Of a stretch of 12,437 bases of DNA, positions 1-10,800 are shown in pieces. A program made the translations under genes and the position numbers. The DNA is from Irineochytrium annulatum (lineage: Eukaryota > Chytridiomycota > Chytridiomycetes > Chytridiales > Chytridiaceae), in contig JADGJL010000886.1 in NCBI GenBank assembly GCA_027600665.1, positions 1-12,437 on the forward strand. Direction: 5' to 3'. Numbering within the stretch: the first letter of the stretch is position 1; every line of letters starts with the position of its first letter. Under the pieces are notes generated by a model. The model was not told the DNA's origin, made no database searches, and saw only the letters and a program-made list of their open reading frames with translations.

Positions 1-1549
1 TAGTATCACCGGTCAGCCCATCAATGCTAATTCCTCAGGGCATGTAATATGGTGATATCTTGGGACATTCCAAATGCAGCGGTTACATGGTCCAGTTGGT
101 GTTGTTTCCCGGGTGACTTTTAGTTTGAGAGCAAAGGGGTGTGTTCTTCCATAGATTTTGCTTTGTTTACTTGTTTTAGTTAGGTAGCCTCCGTGTTTGT
201 TGAGGTCTCCTTCTTCTAGTATCTACTGCCTTTTTTACCTTTTGAAACATAAACACTTTCGATTTTTACAATGTGTTTTATATTTCAACAGTCAATTTCC
301 GTTACTTTTGCTGCGGAAGTTATTCGTTATTGGAGTTCCATGTGGTTTGGTACGGGTTTCAGCAGTTAGTCTTCGCGCGTAGGCAAGCGTTGGTATTTTC
401 TTACCCGCCCTCCACCCCAACGCCTCTTTCTGTCACTTCTTCATTTTCTTTCGTTCTTTGCTTTTTCTGTGGCCTGAGAACTGATTCATAATAAGTTGTG
501 GAGAATTTAATATGTAAGAAAATTTATTAGATCACTGATTATGTGTCTCCGATTTTGGCCAACGCATAACATTGCTGATATATGAATGTTAAATATCATC
601 GTACGTTCGCAGAACCAAGATGAAGCTACCGACCGACCAGACCTCTATCCTCTGTCCCGCCCACAATCCTGAGATCCTTTTAGTGATAACTTAGAATGAC
701 GCAAATTGCTCTAATGGAAGCCTCAGCAAGGATGACGACAGAAAGCTTGCCCAGTTCCTACGATCTCGCAACCCAACACAAATCTTCAAGTAAATTATAT
801 CGAATAGATTATGGATTGTCCTAGAGGCTCCTAACTCCAGAAAGATCGCGCTTCCACTGTGGTCCGCACTTCAAACGTTTGTTTTTTTGTTTTGATCGAA
901 TTTTGACGACCACGTGCGTGTGCATGTGCTATCTCCGATATAGGTCGGTCGGGGATTGACAACGAAGCTGATAAGTGTGAATGCAACCTATGTGGCAGCG
1001 TAACCTCCATTGTATCTTCGGTTGCCGGTTTTTGCTGTTATCCGTAAAGAAATCAGTTATCGACGGCGCGACAGAAGCTGATGAGTTGGCTGAGTGCGGG
1101 GTACGTGGCTGGGAGCCCCACCTCGACGGTTGTTTCCCGAACAACGGTCGTCACGATCGGGTCGACAATGCTATCAGGATTGCCCACCCGATCTTGTAAC
1201 GGAACGAGGGTTGCCGGGCCCCCCCATAAATCCCATTCCCCAACGTCCCAACCGATCTAAAACTAGACCTCATTCGGACATTGGGCTCGCGAGCGTGTAA
1301 CTACGGGCCTTCATCCGGTCCATTGCAACCAGTACCACGACGGCCTCATCTGCCCAGTGCGGGAAAAATTGTCCACACAGATTCCTGAACTGCACCCCAT
1401 CGCCGTAGCCGATCACCACCTCTTCGACACGGCGGAGGACCCTGCATCGACCTCCTCTCGCCCTCGACTCGAAACCGCATTTCCAGCAGGCGTTTCTGCC
1501 AATTTGGATTGACGGACCAGCCCTCTCCAGCACCAGCGCCAACCCCACC
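1..1549. other. Intergenic / 5' flank of the Avt3-like gene
   Basis: I see no gene I can support here. The first ~900 bases are AT-richer than the rest of the window, with a T-rich, pyrimidine-biased stretch around 120-480. Only short open frames occur, all without recognisable motifs. From about 1200 to the start codon the strand becomes C-rich with CT runs, as expected of a promoter and 5' leader of the gene at 1550. No clear TATA box was found at a convincing distance. The 3' end of an upstream neighbour could lie in the first few hundred bases, but no coding tail is visible. Confidence 0.6.
911..916. promoter_or_regulatory. CACGTG palindrome (E-box-like), upstream of the Avt3-like gene
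   Basis: A perfect CACGTG hexamer lies about 630 bp upstream of the start codon at 1550, next to a short GT-rich run. CACGTG is the core bound by bHLH regulators such as Cbf1/Pho4 in fungi. A hexamer is expected by chance every few kb, so this is only a weak candidate site. Confidence 0.2.
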
Positions 1550-4223
1550 ATGCCGGTAACGAAGCAGCCCGAGTCTCAGCTCTCCGCCGGCGTCCGATCG
1601 TCCTCCTCGTCCTCAAACTCGGCTGGACCCGCCGCGACCTCGGCCGCCGCACTGCCCCCTCCGTCACCAGCATCCCAACCCAACGGCTCAACTGGGGCGG
1701 CAACCCTCGACTCCAAGCTGATGAAGAAGAAAACCTCCTACGGCGCCCTCCGCGCCGCATCTCACACCCTCTCATCCTCCTTCTCCTCCTCCCACTCCAA
1801 CGCCTCCTCCGGATCCAACTCGGGGGTCAATAGCGTACCCCCGAACGGGGCACTCAGCATTGCCAGGGCACCGTCACCAGGCGGTGCAAGCGGCACCAGC
1901 TCATTGCAGGGGGGGTCGCTACCGCGGGCGATCCCGGGGTCAGCGTCGTCATCGTATCGGATTCCGCTGCAGGATGACGGGCGGTTGGGAGTTGCTGGTG
2001 GGGGCGGATCGAGGAGGAGCAGCGCGAAGGGCAGCGTCGGACGGAGCTTCAGCCCCGGGAAGGGTTTGGGATACCTCTCGGACAGACAGGACTCGCCGAG
2101 CCCGATCCCGCAGGATGAGAGGGAGGTTGCGAGACTGATATCGGAGCACCTTGTGGACCCGGATGAGGATTTAATTGGCGTTGCGGATGGGGATGCGCTT
2201 TCGTCACAGGGCGCGGAGGTTTTCCAGACGCCGATCTCGTCGACGTCGCATCTGTCGGCGCCGCAGGCGCAGGCGAACGCTGCCGGATCGCCACAGCAGT
2301 CGTTTGGTTCGGTCTCCCATGGTCTATTAGGAGGTATCCATCGAATTGGTTGATCTAGGTATCATGGGATAGGTGTTTAACGATTGCTTACCAGGCGCGA
2401 CGACCCGGGATATTTACCAATGGACGGAGAAGCGCATGCAGTCCGAGAACCACCGCCGGCGCAACTCCGAGCCCGATCTCCAGGCCCTCCGCCGGTCCCC
2501 CGAGCTCGTGACGGCATCCGACCTTCAGCAGCCCGGCATGTTCCGCCGCCACTTTCTCACGCGCCGCGCCCACGCGCAGGGCAGGCAGCCCAACATCTTT
2601 ACGCGCAACTTCATCGACTTCCTCGTGCTGTACGGCTTCTACGGTGGGGACGTGTATCCGGAGACTGAGGACGACGAGGATGATGAGGCGGAGGACGATC
2701 GGAGACCGGGCATGCCGAGCGGGATGCGGGATGATGAGGCGCCCGGCGGGACAGGTGGTGCGTCGGAGAGCACGCCGCTGTTGAGGGGTGGGAGTCAAAA
2801 TGTGAGGAGCAGCGCGGCCGTTCATGGGACGTCGGCGAAGAAGGCGTTCTTCATGTTGATCAAGGCGTTTGTGGGGACGGGCGTGTTGTTCCTGCCCAAG
2901 GCATTCTCGAACGGCGGGATGGGGTTCTCGATTTTGTTGTTGGTCATCATTGGGGGACTGACACTGCATTGTATGATGCTGTTGGTGCAAACGAGTAGGA
3001 CCTTAGGGGGTTCGTTCGGTGATCTTGGGGAAAAGCTGTACGGGAATTCCATGAGGCAGTTGGTATTGTGGTCGATCGCCGTCTCGCAGGTTAGTACACA
3101 ACCAATACTTACTATTCCGACCATGGTCTCTAAATCATTGTAATAGGCCGGTTTTGCGTGCGCCTATCTGATCTTCGTGTCCCAAAATCTTCGCGACCTG
3201 ACGATGATCGTCTCCGATTGCAAGTGGATCTTCCCCGATTGGGTGTTCCTCATTGTTCAGCTCTTGATCTACATCCCTCTGTCCTGGGTCCGTCGCATCA
3301 AGCATTTCTCCATCCCCTCCCTCGTGGCCGACGTCTTCATCCTGATGGGTCTCGCCTACATCTTCTATCACGATATTACGGTCCTCTCCACCGTTGGGCC
3401 CGCGAAAGATCTCGTTTGGATCAACCTCGAGAGCTTTAGTTTGTTCGTGGGCACGGCCATGTTCGCCTTCGAGGGCATCTGCCTCATTCTACCCATTGCG
3501 GAGTCGATGAAGCAGCCCGAAAAGTTCAGCTTGGTTCTCACACTCTGCGTCACAACCATCGCCGTCATCTTCATCGTCATCGGCGCGGCCGGATATTTGA
3601 CGTTCGGGAGCAAGGTCGAGACCGTCGTCTTCCTCAACCTTCCGAAGGGCTCCGGGCTCGTGCTCAGCCTGCAGTTCTTCTACGCCGTCGCCATCATGCT
3701 CAGCTTCCCGTTGACGGTGTACCCGTCCATCAGGATTATCGAGGCCGCGCTGTTTGGCGTCAGGGATGGGAAGGTCTCGAGCCTGGTCAAGTGGGAGAAG
3801 AACGGGTTTAGGGCGTTGTTTGTAACGATGCTGGCTTTTGTCGCCTGGACGGGGAGCAACAACCTCGACAAGTTTGTCAGCTTGGTCGGATGCCTGGCTT
3901 GCATCCCGCTGAGGTTTGTTCTTTGTGCTGTGTTATTATATACACACGCGATTAACATATTGCCTTTCTTAGTTTCATCTACCCTTCGATGTTCCACTAT
4001 CATATCGCGAAGTCATCCTGGGAGCGGGTAAGCAAACAAGAGAATATTTTTTTTGGTCGCTCCGCATCTGCTAACGAAACCTTTGTTCCAGATCAAGGAT
4101 ATTTTCTTGATCATCTTTGGTCTCATCGCGCTCTTCTACACTACGTATGTGACTATACAGCAGTGGGTGGTGGGGTCGCCAGATATTCCTATGGACCGGT
4201 GTTCGATCACTATTGGGGGCTAG
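1550..4223 (+). CDS. Avt3/Avt4-type vacuolar amino-acid transporter, five exons, complete
   Basis: Exons: 1550-2333, 2395-3089, 3147-3913, 3973-4027, 4092-4223 (TAG stop). They join in frame to 810 residues. Introns are 61, 57, 59 and 64 nt; the last has a CTAAC branch-point-like motif at about 4070. The start has good context (ccaccATG). Residues 1-~400 are hydrophilic, Ser/Gly/Pro/Ala-rich and probably disordered. They contain conserved islands (ATTRDIYQW at 263-271; FTRNFIDFLVLYGF near 332-345), an acidic run (352-363) and an acidic dileucine motif ESTPLL (386-391). From residue 406 there is an amino-acid transporter domain (Aa_trans, PF01490) with about 11 membrane segments, starting AKKAFFMLIKAFVGTGVLFL. 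The block SFGDLGEKLYG and the C-terminal segment ending TIQQWVVGSPDIPMDRC match this family. In yeast, Avt3 and Avt4 export neutral amino acids from the vacuole; that role is inferred here. Long N-terminal tails are usual in fungal members. The family call is firm; the substrate is not known. Confidence 0.95.
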
Positions 4224-5211
4224 GTGAAAGCGGCGGGTGAGGCGGGTCGCTCTTGACGCCTGATTGCGTCTGATCGTTGAGCGGGCTTTGTAAAACCGCC
4301 ATGATGTCTTTCTATATCAAAGCCTTTGTTCTGGTTTTGACTTCGGTTGCTTCCTTACTCTCGACGTTTTCCTTCTACACAGTTAAAATACCCTTCCCTT
4401 TACAAATCGCTTTGATTATAAGAACAGTGATTCCTTCTCTTCCCCATCCATTCAATTGTGTGGTGCATTTTCGCACTGCTATAGATATTGTCACGCGTTC
4501 AGCATTATTACTCCTTATTCCTGTTCGTTCAATCCCGTAAAAACGCCTCTCTAATCATCTGGATCGTAATATTGTTTCTCTTCTTGTTGTCTTATTGCTT
4601 TGTTCACATGGGTCCTCCACGACTGGGTTGCGAACCCACTATTTGAGTTTATTCGTCATCCGTGGCTTCATTCACAGTTAAAGCATTCTTTTTAGAAGGC
4701 TGGTTCTCTTTCTTCGTTAATGTTTCTCTCAGTGTCCTTGTCAGGGCCCTTGGGCCAGGATGCTAGTGGGAGTGTCGCAATATATATTTATTCGATGCTC
4801 GTTGTTTTCCTTTACAATGTCGTTTCGGATTTGATCCAGATGTCACCCTTTGTCGCATCCACGTTCTGACAGACTCGCACGTAGAAGAACGTTCTTGGAG
4901 TATCGTAATCTTTATCCCTGCGGAAGATTTACTACATTGAAGAAGCGATTAAGATAGTGTCAGCTCAAACACTGCAGGCAGTCTATATTCCCCGTTCGTC
5001 AGCCGAAAATCTGACGACATCAAGTTTATTTTTCTATCTTTTTAAAACAAAAGAGAAAAGAAAAGGAGCCAGAGAATTGGAAACGTAAGGGTCCTTCACA
5101 AGTGAAATTTTAAATACAATAAACAGCAATCACTACAGCAAAAAAGTGAACCGTTGTCATCCATCATCCTCACTTCCACGAAAAAAGCGCGCGAAATATC
5201 CACATATAGGG
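4224..5211. other. Intergenic region between convergent genes (3' UTRs)
   Basis: About 990 bp separate the stop of the Avt3-like gene (+) from the stop of the transporter-DUF3431 gene (-). The stretch is AT/T-rich and lacks recognisable coding sequence; the longest frame (4277-4540, +) shows no family motif and a skewed, T-driven composition. It should hold both 3' untranslated regions. I found no tRNA, no tandem repeat and no mobile-element hallmark. Confidence 0.6.
5025..5030 (-). terminator. Candidate poly(A) signal (AATAAA on minus strand)
   Basis: TTTATT on the plus strand reads AATAAA on the minus strand, about 180 nt beyond the stop codon of the minus-strand gene ending at 5212. The distance is plausible for a fungal 3' UTR. 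Fungal poly(A) signals are degenerate, so this is a candidate only. Confidence 0.35.
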
Positions 5212-7502
5212 TCATGCGTCCAGGCACTGGCAGTTGTCCCCCGTCCCGTTCCACATGCAGCTCCGCCAAACGGAGAGGTCCGAGCACTTGAAGATCATCG
5301 CCCACGATCGCTCGATAACGTGCCCGAAAAGCGGGTTGCTGGGGCTGTCGACCATCCAGTCGTTGACGGGCTCCACGTTGTGGACGAAGTGCTGTTCATC
5401 CGACTGCGAAAGATTATCGTCGTTAGCAAACAATTGCGGCAAATCTTAATGAACGAACGAACTCACAGTGATGACATCAAGCAGGTACTGATATATCCGC
5501 CTCGGGTGCTGCCTGATCCTCTTCCTGCTCACAAGGAATTGCCCATTTAACGTCGCGGCAAAACCCTCAGGCGGACACAGCTCCCCCCTCGTGATGGCCC
5601 AGACCTCCCTGATCCTCTCCAAGTTGTACTGAAAGCACCCATCGCACTGACACTGATCGAAAAACTTGAGCGCCAAAAACCCTGTCCCACTCTCCAGATT
5701 CTTATCAAGGATCTGCAGGAGCAGGTTGAAGAATACGGGCTCGGCTTGGGTGAAGAGGGTCCAGTCCGCCAGCGCGTCATAGTTGTCCAGGATGTGGGTC
5801 AGATACGTCGCGCCTTCCCGGCCCAGATTAGGGAGCTGTCGGATTCGCGTGACGGCGGTACCCGACGCGAGGACGTGCAAGAGCGGGTCCACGGTCGCGC
5901 TTTTGGTGTAGATATGCGTGGTGGTGTGGGACGCGAGGTCGAGGCGCGCGATGGCGGGAGAGTTGATGATGTAAGTTAAGGTCTGGGTGAGAAGAGATAC
6001 GTCCTCGTTGTAGTGGGAGACGACGAGGTCTAGAGTGCGATGGCCAGAGGGCTTGGTGAAGAGTGCGGCATCCAAGACATCCTCCGCGTACGTTGGGATG
6101 GGGGTCTCGGGTCGGGTGAGGGTGACGGAGGAGATCAGGAGGAAGGTGGTCGTGACGGTGACGACGGTGGCGAGGATCATAAAGGTGCCCGCGGCGCGGC
6201 GGCGCCTCGAGGGGGTATTCGGCGGGCTTGCGCCGCGCGAGAACTTGTTGGCGATGACATCGGATAGGCGGGAAGTTCGCCTGTCCCGAGGCACGGTGGT
6301 GGTTAAGGCCCGGACGGCGAGGATGGCAAGGGATGCGCCATAGCCGAGGCATTGGACGATAGTCACGGTGGACCCTAGGACCGGGGCCGAGGCAAAAATC
6401 AAAGGAACGTCTTTGCAGGTGCCAAGGTTCGACAGCGTGATAGCTGAAGTTGTCGCGAGCTGGGTGACGAAAGTTTGAGCCACAAAGTCCAGCACAAGCA
6501 ATAGCATTACCATGAAAACGGTGGCCAAGTTAAACCCTGCTGCCAGCTGCGCGCTGATGAACAACGACGGCGTGTTGATCGCGTCAATGTACGCCATGAA
6601 CGCACGCCCCTCGACAACCACGGCCGCAACGATGCACAACGCCGCACCGGGAACGGCCGCGGAGTGCAAGCACTTTAAAACTCCCTCGGGTCTCGGGCCG
6701 TCAGTCATTCGTTTCCGCAGAGTGGCGAGAAGCATGCCCTCGCAAACGGCGGCCACGAGCACGAACGCCGCGTCCACCGCAGACACCGCGACGCCAGAAC
6801 CGATAACGGCGGTGACCGCGCCGGCGCAGACCACGAGCGCGATTGGGAGGTGCTGACGCAGATTAAAGGTTGACCCTCCTAGGGCCGCGGAGGAGAGGAA
6901 CGTGATGATCGGGACGATTACCTAGGCAGAGCCTGGCGTTAGTGAATGAATGGCTAAAGTGGGTCCTCACCTTAGCCATCTGGACAACGGGCAGGGGTAG
7001 CCGCATGAGCGCCTCGTTTGAGGACACAATGCCGAGCGCCAGAAGAAGCGCCGTCGGCACCGACGACATCCTACCCGCCGATTGTCCCCGCGACTCCTCC
7101 GCCGTGGACATGACCGCCATAAAGCCGGCCGCAACGGCCGTGAGGGTCAGGCCGAAGGCCGAGAGGAAGATAGGGAATTCTGAAGAACAAAGTGTTCAAT
7201 TGTATATCGGCGTAATTGATGCTTACGGAATGATTTGAGAACGTAAGCGTTGAAAAGAACGGTGGCCGCGGAGAGGACAAGGTAGCCACTGAAGGGGATA
7301 GTTAGCAAGACAGTGAAAGGGAAAAGTAGAAGTGAACATACATCGTTGCGAGCTGGGCCCTGGAGGCCGTATGCGCGTCCGCATCGGGGGAGCTGGGGTC
7401 GCCTCGGCGGAGGACCTTTTCCCGGACGTCGAGCCTCGGGAGGAGTCCGGCCTCGCTGTCGGGGCTGGAGGCTTCCACGGGGCTGAAGACAGGGACGGCC
7501 AT
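5212..7502 (-). CDS. TPT/nucleotide-sugar-transporter-like membrane protein fused to C-terminal DUF3431 domain
   Basis: Exons on the minus strand: 7502-7342, 7288-7227, 7179-6971, 6921-5467, 5403-5212 (TGA). They join to 692 residues; introns are 53, 47, 49 and 63 nt. The ATG at 7502 sits in a strong context (caccATGG). Residues ~54-350 form about ten hydrophobic segments with triose-phosphate/nucleotide-sugar transporter (TPT, DMT superfamily) features: FNAYVLKSFQFP (66-77), VVQMAKVIVPIITFLSS (139-155) and ITLSNLGTCKDV (305-316), whose Lys314-Asp315 is the classic substrate-site position of the family. A cytosolic-type loop with RRRR (383-386) precedes an eleventh helix (~387-409). Residues ~440-692 match DUF3431 (PF11913), seen in VVSHYNEDVSLL, NLGREGATYLTHIL (509-522), ADWTLFTQAEP and NPLFGHVIERSW (652-663). 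The second half has eight cysteines and a sequon (Asn681). Inference: a Golgi/ER transporter with a lumenal domain of unknown, perhaps sugar-related, activity. It follows Elp2 in tandem on the same strand. Confidence 0.9.
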
Positions 7503-7810
7503 GGTGACTGAGCGGATTCAACGGCGGCGGCCCGGGGGTAGGGAGGGGACCCAGAAGGAGCGGGGGTTTTAGTTGAGGAGGCCCTGCTCGGAGGTATGGC
7601 GTTGGCGAGGCGTTCACCCCTGCTGCCACAGCCCTTGGTTTCACTTAAATAAAACGCGCAGACTTCATCTGGCGGGTGTGACCAAGGCTGCCGTCTCAGT
7701 CACAAGGCCCACTCATCTCCGCATAGGTGCCTGCACCTGCTCTCTACTCGTGACGTATATTCTTCTTGGATACTTAACCGCTGTCCCGTTATCACCCACT
7801 CCTCGCCGCT
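7503..7810 (-). other. Short intergenic region between Elp2 stop and the fusion-gene start
   Basis: These 308 bp must contain the Elp2 3' UTR and the promoter/5' leader of the downstream minus-strand gene. No exact AATAAA occurs on the minus strand here. A TGACGTA, resembling a CRE/ATF core, lies at 7751-7757, and a 6-bp perfect inverted repeat lies near 7725-7738. Neither is enough to assign function. Confidence 0.5.
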
Positions 7811-10800
7811 TCAGCCCAGATGCACCCCGAAAAGTCGCAACGAGTAATCCTCCGAACCACAAGCGAGCGTTTGGACATCGCCAGAGTCTGATGGTCGCTT
7901 ATCTTCGCGTAAGGGCTGCCACCGGAGACCCTTGATAGCTCCCACCGGGCAGATACTGGTTTCCGCCGTAAATATACCCACTATTCAATATCTGGCTTAC
8001 CTGGCAGGAAATTTGAGAGCTAGTTCCCATGTCGTTGTGGATCCTGCTGGGTTCTGATACAGAGCCAGGCTGCCGTCCTCAAGTCCGACCGCGACAATGT
8101 TTCTGCCGGGCAGAGATAACAGATTAGCTTATGCCTTACGATAGTGTTGCTTCCTACCGCTCTCTCCGAGGATGCCGAGCAAAGTCGACCGCTGTCACGC
8201 CGACGTCGAATTTAATCGTGGTTAACGCCGCACCCCCCGCTACCGCTTTATCCGTAGCCCATATCTTCATCTACGACGAAGCAAGTAACGTAAGCCATCG
8301 CCTAGCTCCAAACATCATTACCGTCTTATCCCGCGACGCCGTAGCAAAAAAGGTATCATTCCGGCTCCAGGAGCAGCCCCAAATGATCCTTAGATGCGCA
8401 GTGAGGTTGTTTACCTCCAGTGTATACTCTACCATACCAAAATCATAAATAAATAATCCCCGAAGCGGCCTCACCTCCGGCGTCCCCTTTCTTAAACAAC
8501 GACCACATCCGATCCCTCCCAACGGACAACAGCCGTGTATCATCCCCCGAGAACGCCAGCGCTGTGACCGTCAAGCTATGCGCCATCAGCGGCGGCCCGA
8601 CCTCCTTCCATGTCGATGTTGACCACAGCCGGATGCCCGCGTACTCGGGCTTTGTGGCCTTGGACGCGGAGGCGATGAGCGTGCCGTCGTGGCTGCAGGC
8701 GACGCAGACGAGCTCGTAGCCGTGCCCGTATCTGCCCTTGAGAGATTCAGCACGGTTGAACATTTCTTTGCGGGTTGCGAAGTCGTAGACGGGACGAGGG
8801 CTTACAGCTTGTTAGTCTCGGGCCAGAGGGTGTGCTGGCTAAGATATTGCTCGGATGGTGGCTCGGAGACGGTTTTTGGTGCGATGGGAACAAACTTTTC
8901 CCGGAACTCGTCATCGATATTCGTTTCTGCAGTCCCAATCGCTTTGTTTGAAAGGCCGAGTGCCGGAACGCTGGCTCCAACCGGTCTTTCTTTCTAAACC
9001 GGAATTCAAAACGCCATTTCTTGACCGCAAACTCACAAGTACAGCCTCCGACTCCGTAAAGCCGGACACCATTTGCCATGACTCGACAAACGTCCTTGGG
9101 GCGTCGAAAATCCTGAGCACCTATCAAGCAATTCCCACCATTAAGCTACGAGACGATCAGTGAAGCAGCAGGCGCCAAACCTTCTCATCCGCCCCGCTCA
9201 CAAACGTATACCGGCCTAAAAAGTCGATGCAGTGGAGGTCGTACCCATGAATCTGCGGCCTCGCGACCTCATGCCACGTCGACTCGCCGTCCCGATTCCA
9301 TCGCCCAAATAGCCGAGAAGTCTGGTCGAGGCTGCCAATTAAAGTCGCGTCATTGGAGGTGAAGGCAATGCAACACGAAGATAAGCTTACCTTACAGACA
9401 CGACGTAGCGTCCCGTCACGTCCCATGCTAGCCCCTCCACAGAAGCGGCATGCCCACTTATCCCAATCCCGGGCGTCCACGACTTATCGTCCTCCGACGC
9501 CGACCCCCACACTTGCACGGACCCGCCGTAGCCGTGGGCGAGGATTAGCCTCCCGTCCGGGCTGAAGATGCCGCCGTAGAAGCCCGCAGAATTGCCACCG
9601 ACCTCACCGAGACGCGACTGAGGAGGTGAACCAATCGTTTAGCCCGCACGAATGCAAAGCGAAGAACGCGCATCCATAGCGATTCCAGCGTACCTCATTC
9701 ACCCAAACGCCACCGTCCTGGTCCGGGCGCCACACAAGCAAGCTCTTGTCTGCCGACGCCGAGACGAGACAAAGCGGTTGGTGGAAAGTCTTTTCACCAT
9801 CTTAATAAATAAATGCGGTGAGTACAATTACTTCACGCTAACAATAGGCATACCAAGATATTTGCAAGGCTGCCAGGCTACACTATGGACCCAGTCGTCG
9901 TGCCCCGCCAGCATGGCGTCGAACATCGCCGTGTACGTCTTTTTTCTGTAGACTGTCGTAAGAAACGCGCATGCTACATAGCCGACGTGGGGAGCAACTC
10001 ACTCCTTTGCGGTATCCACCTCAATCTTATGCGCCTTCGTGCTCAGCTTCATCTCCCTGTCACGCAGTATTAGCCCTTCCCCACCCCCGCCAACTATCAA
10101 TCAAACGCACCCATCAAGCCCGACAAACGACTCCAGCATCCTCAACGCCTCATCGAACGTCTTCTCCCGCCCGTCGGCCTTCTCCCCTAGTCCCTCAAGC
10201 CCCTCAGTAACGTTCTCCGAGACCCTCCACAGGCGGACGTACTTGTCCTGCGACGAGGACGCGATGATCAGGTCGCCGTGGTTGAAGCCCTTGAGCGTCT
10301 GGGCGACGCCGACGGCGGCGCCGGGCGCGGGGCCGGTGAAGGTCGCAATATCGATGGATCGGATCCAATCGGTATGGCCTTGGAGGGTTAGGGATTGGGT
10401 GAACTGGGGTCGTGATGTGAGCTGAGGAGGCGGCAGATGCTAAAGAGGTGGGACTCACCTTGCCCGCTGTCCGACAGTACAACTTGATCTTCTTTTCGGT
10501 TCCACCGGTCACCAGGACGGGTACTATACATTATGGGTTTAGTTCAGAGGGCAAAAACCAAGCAAACTAGTAGCCCATTACTCACCATCGCTATTCGGCA
10601 TGTACGCGAGCGCCATCGCCAAGGGATACCGCACGCCCGTGTCAATCACTTGTGTGCATACCACCGAGTCTACATATGGCATTCAGCCATGATATGCACG
10701 CAGACTTCCGTCAACCAAATCCCTACCTTCGCTGCCCTCCCCGATCGTCCTCTCCCAAACCCTCACGGTCCCATCCGACGAGCTCGACGCGATGATGTCC

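Noticed and set aside
1413..1775. 120-codon minus frame across the Avt3-like start
   Set aside because: Arg/Ser-rich translation caused by the Ser/Ala/Pro-rich coding exon on the other strand.
2388..2990. 200-codon open frame on the minus strand
   Set aside because: It is antisense to exon 2 of the Avt3-like gene. Its translation is rich in His/Gln/Arg with no family motif, as expected for the reverse of a GC-rich coding exon.
4277..4540. 87-codon plus frame downstream of the Avt3-like gene
   Set aside because: Hydrophobic only because the DNA is T-rich. There is no homology to the preceding transporter, whose typical C terminus is already complete at 4223.
4624..4638. Hairpin TGGGTT-GCG-AACCCA, considered as part of a tRNA
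   Set aside because: The 6-bp stem has a 3-base loop; there is no T-loop consensus and no matching acceptor, D or anticodon arm around it.
4885..4896. AAGAACGTTCTT palindrome resembling a heat-shock element
   Set aside because: It contains GAAnnTTC but lies in the 3' space between convergent genes, not upstream of any start. A chance 12-mer palindrome is adequate.
5118..5123. AATAAA on the plus strand as poly(A) signal of the Avt3-like gene
   Set aside because: It lies almost 900 nt beyond the stop and close to the opposite gene's stop codon, too far for a typical fungal 3' UTR.
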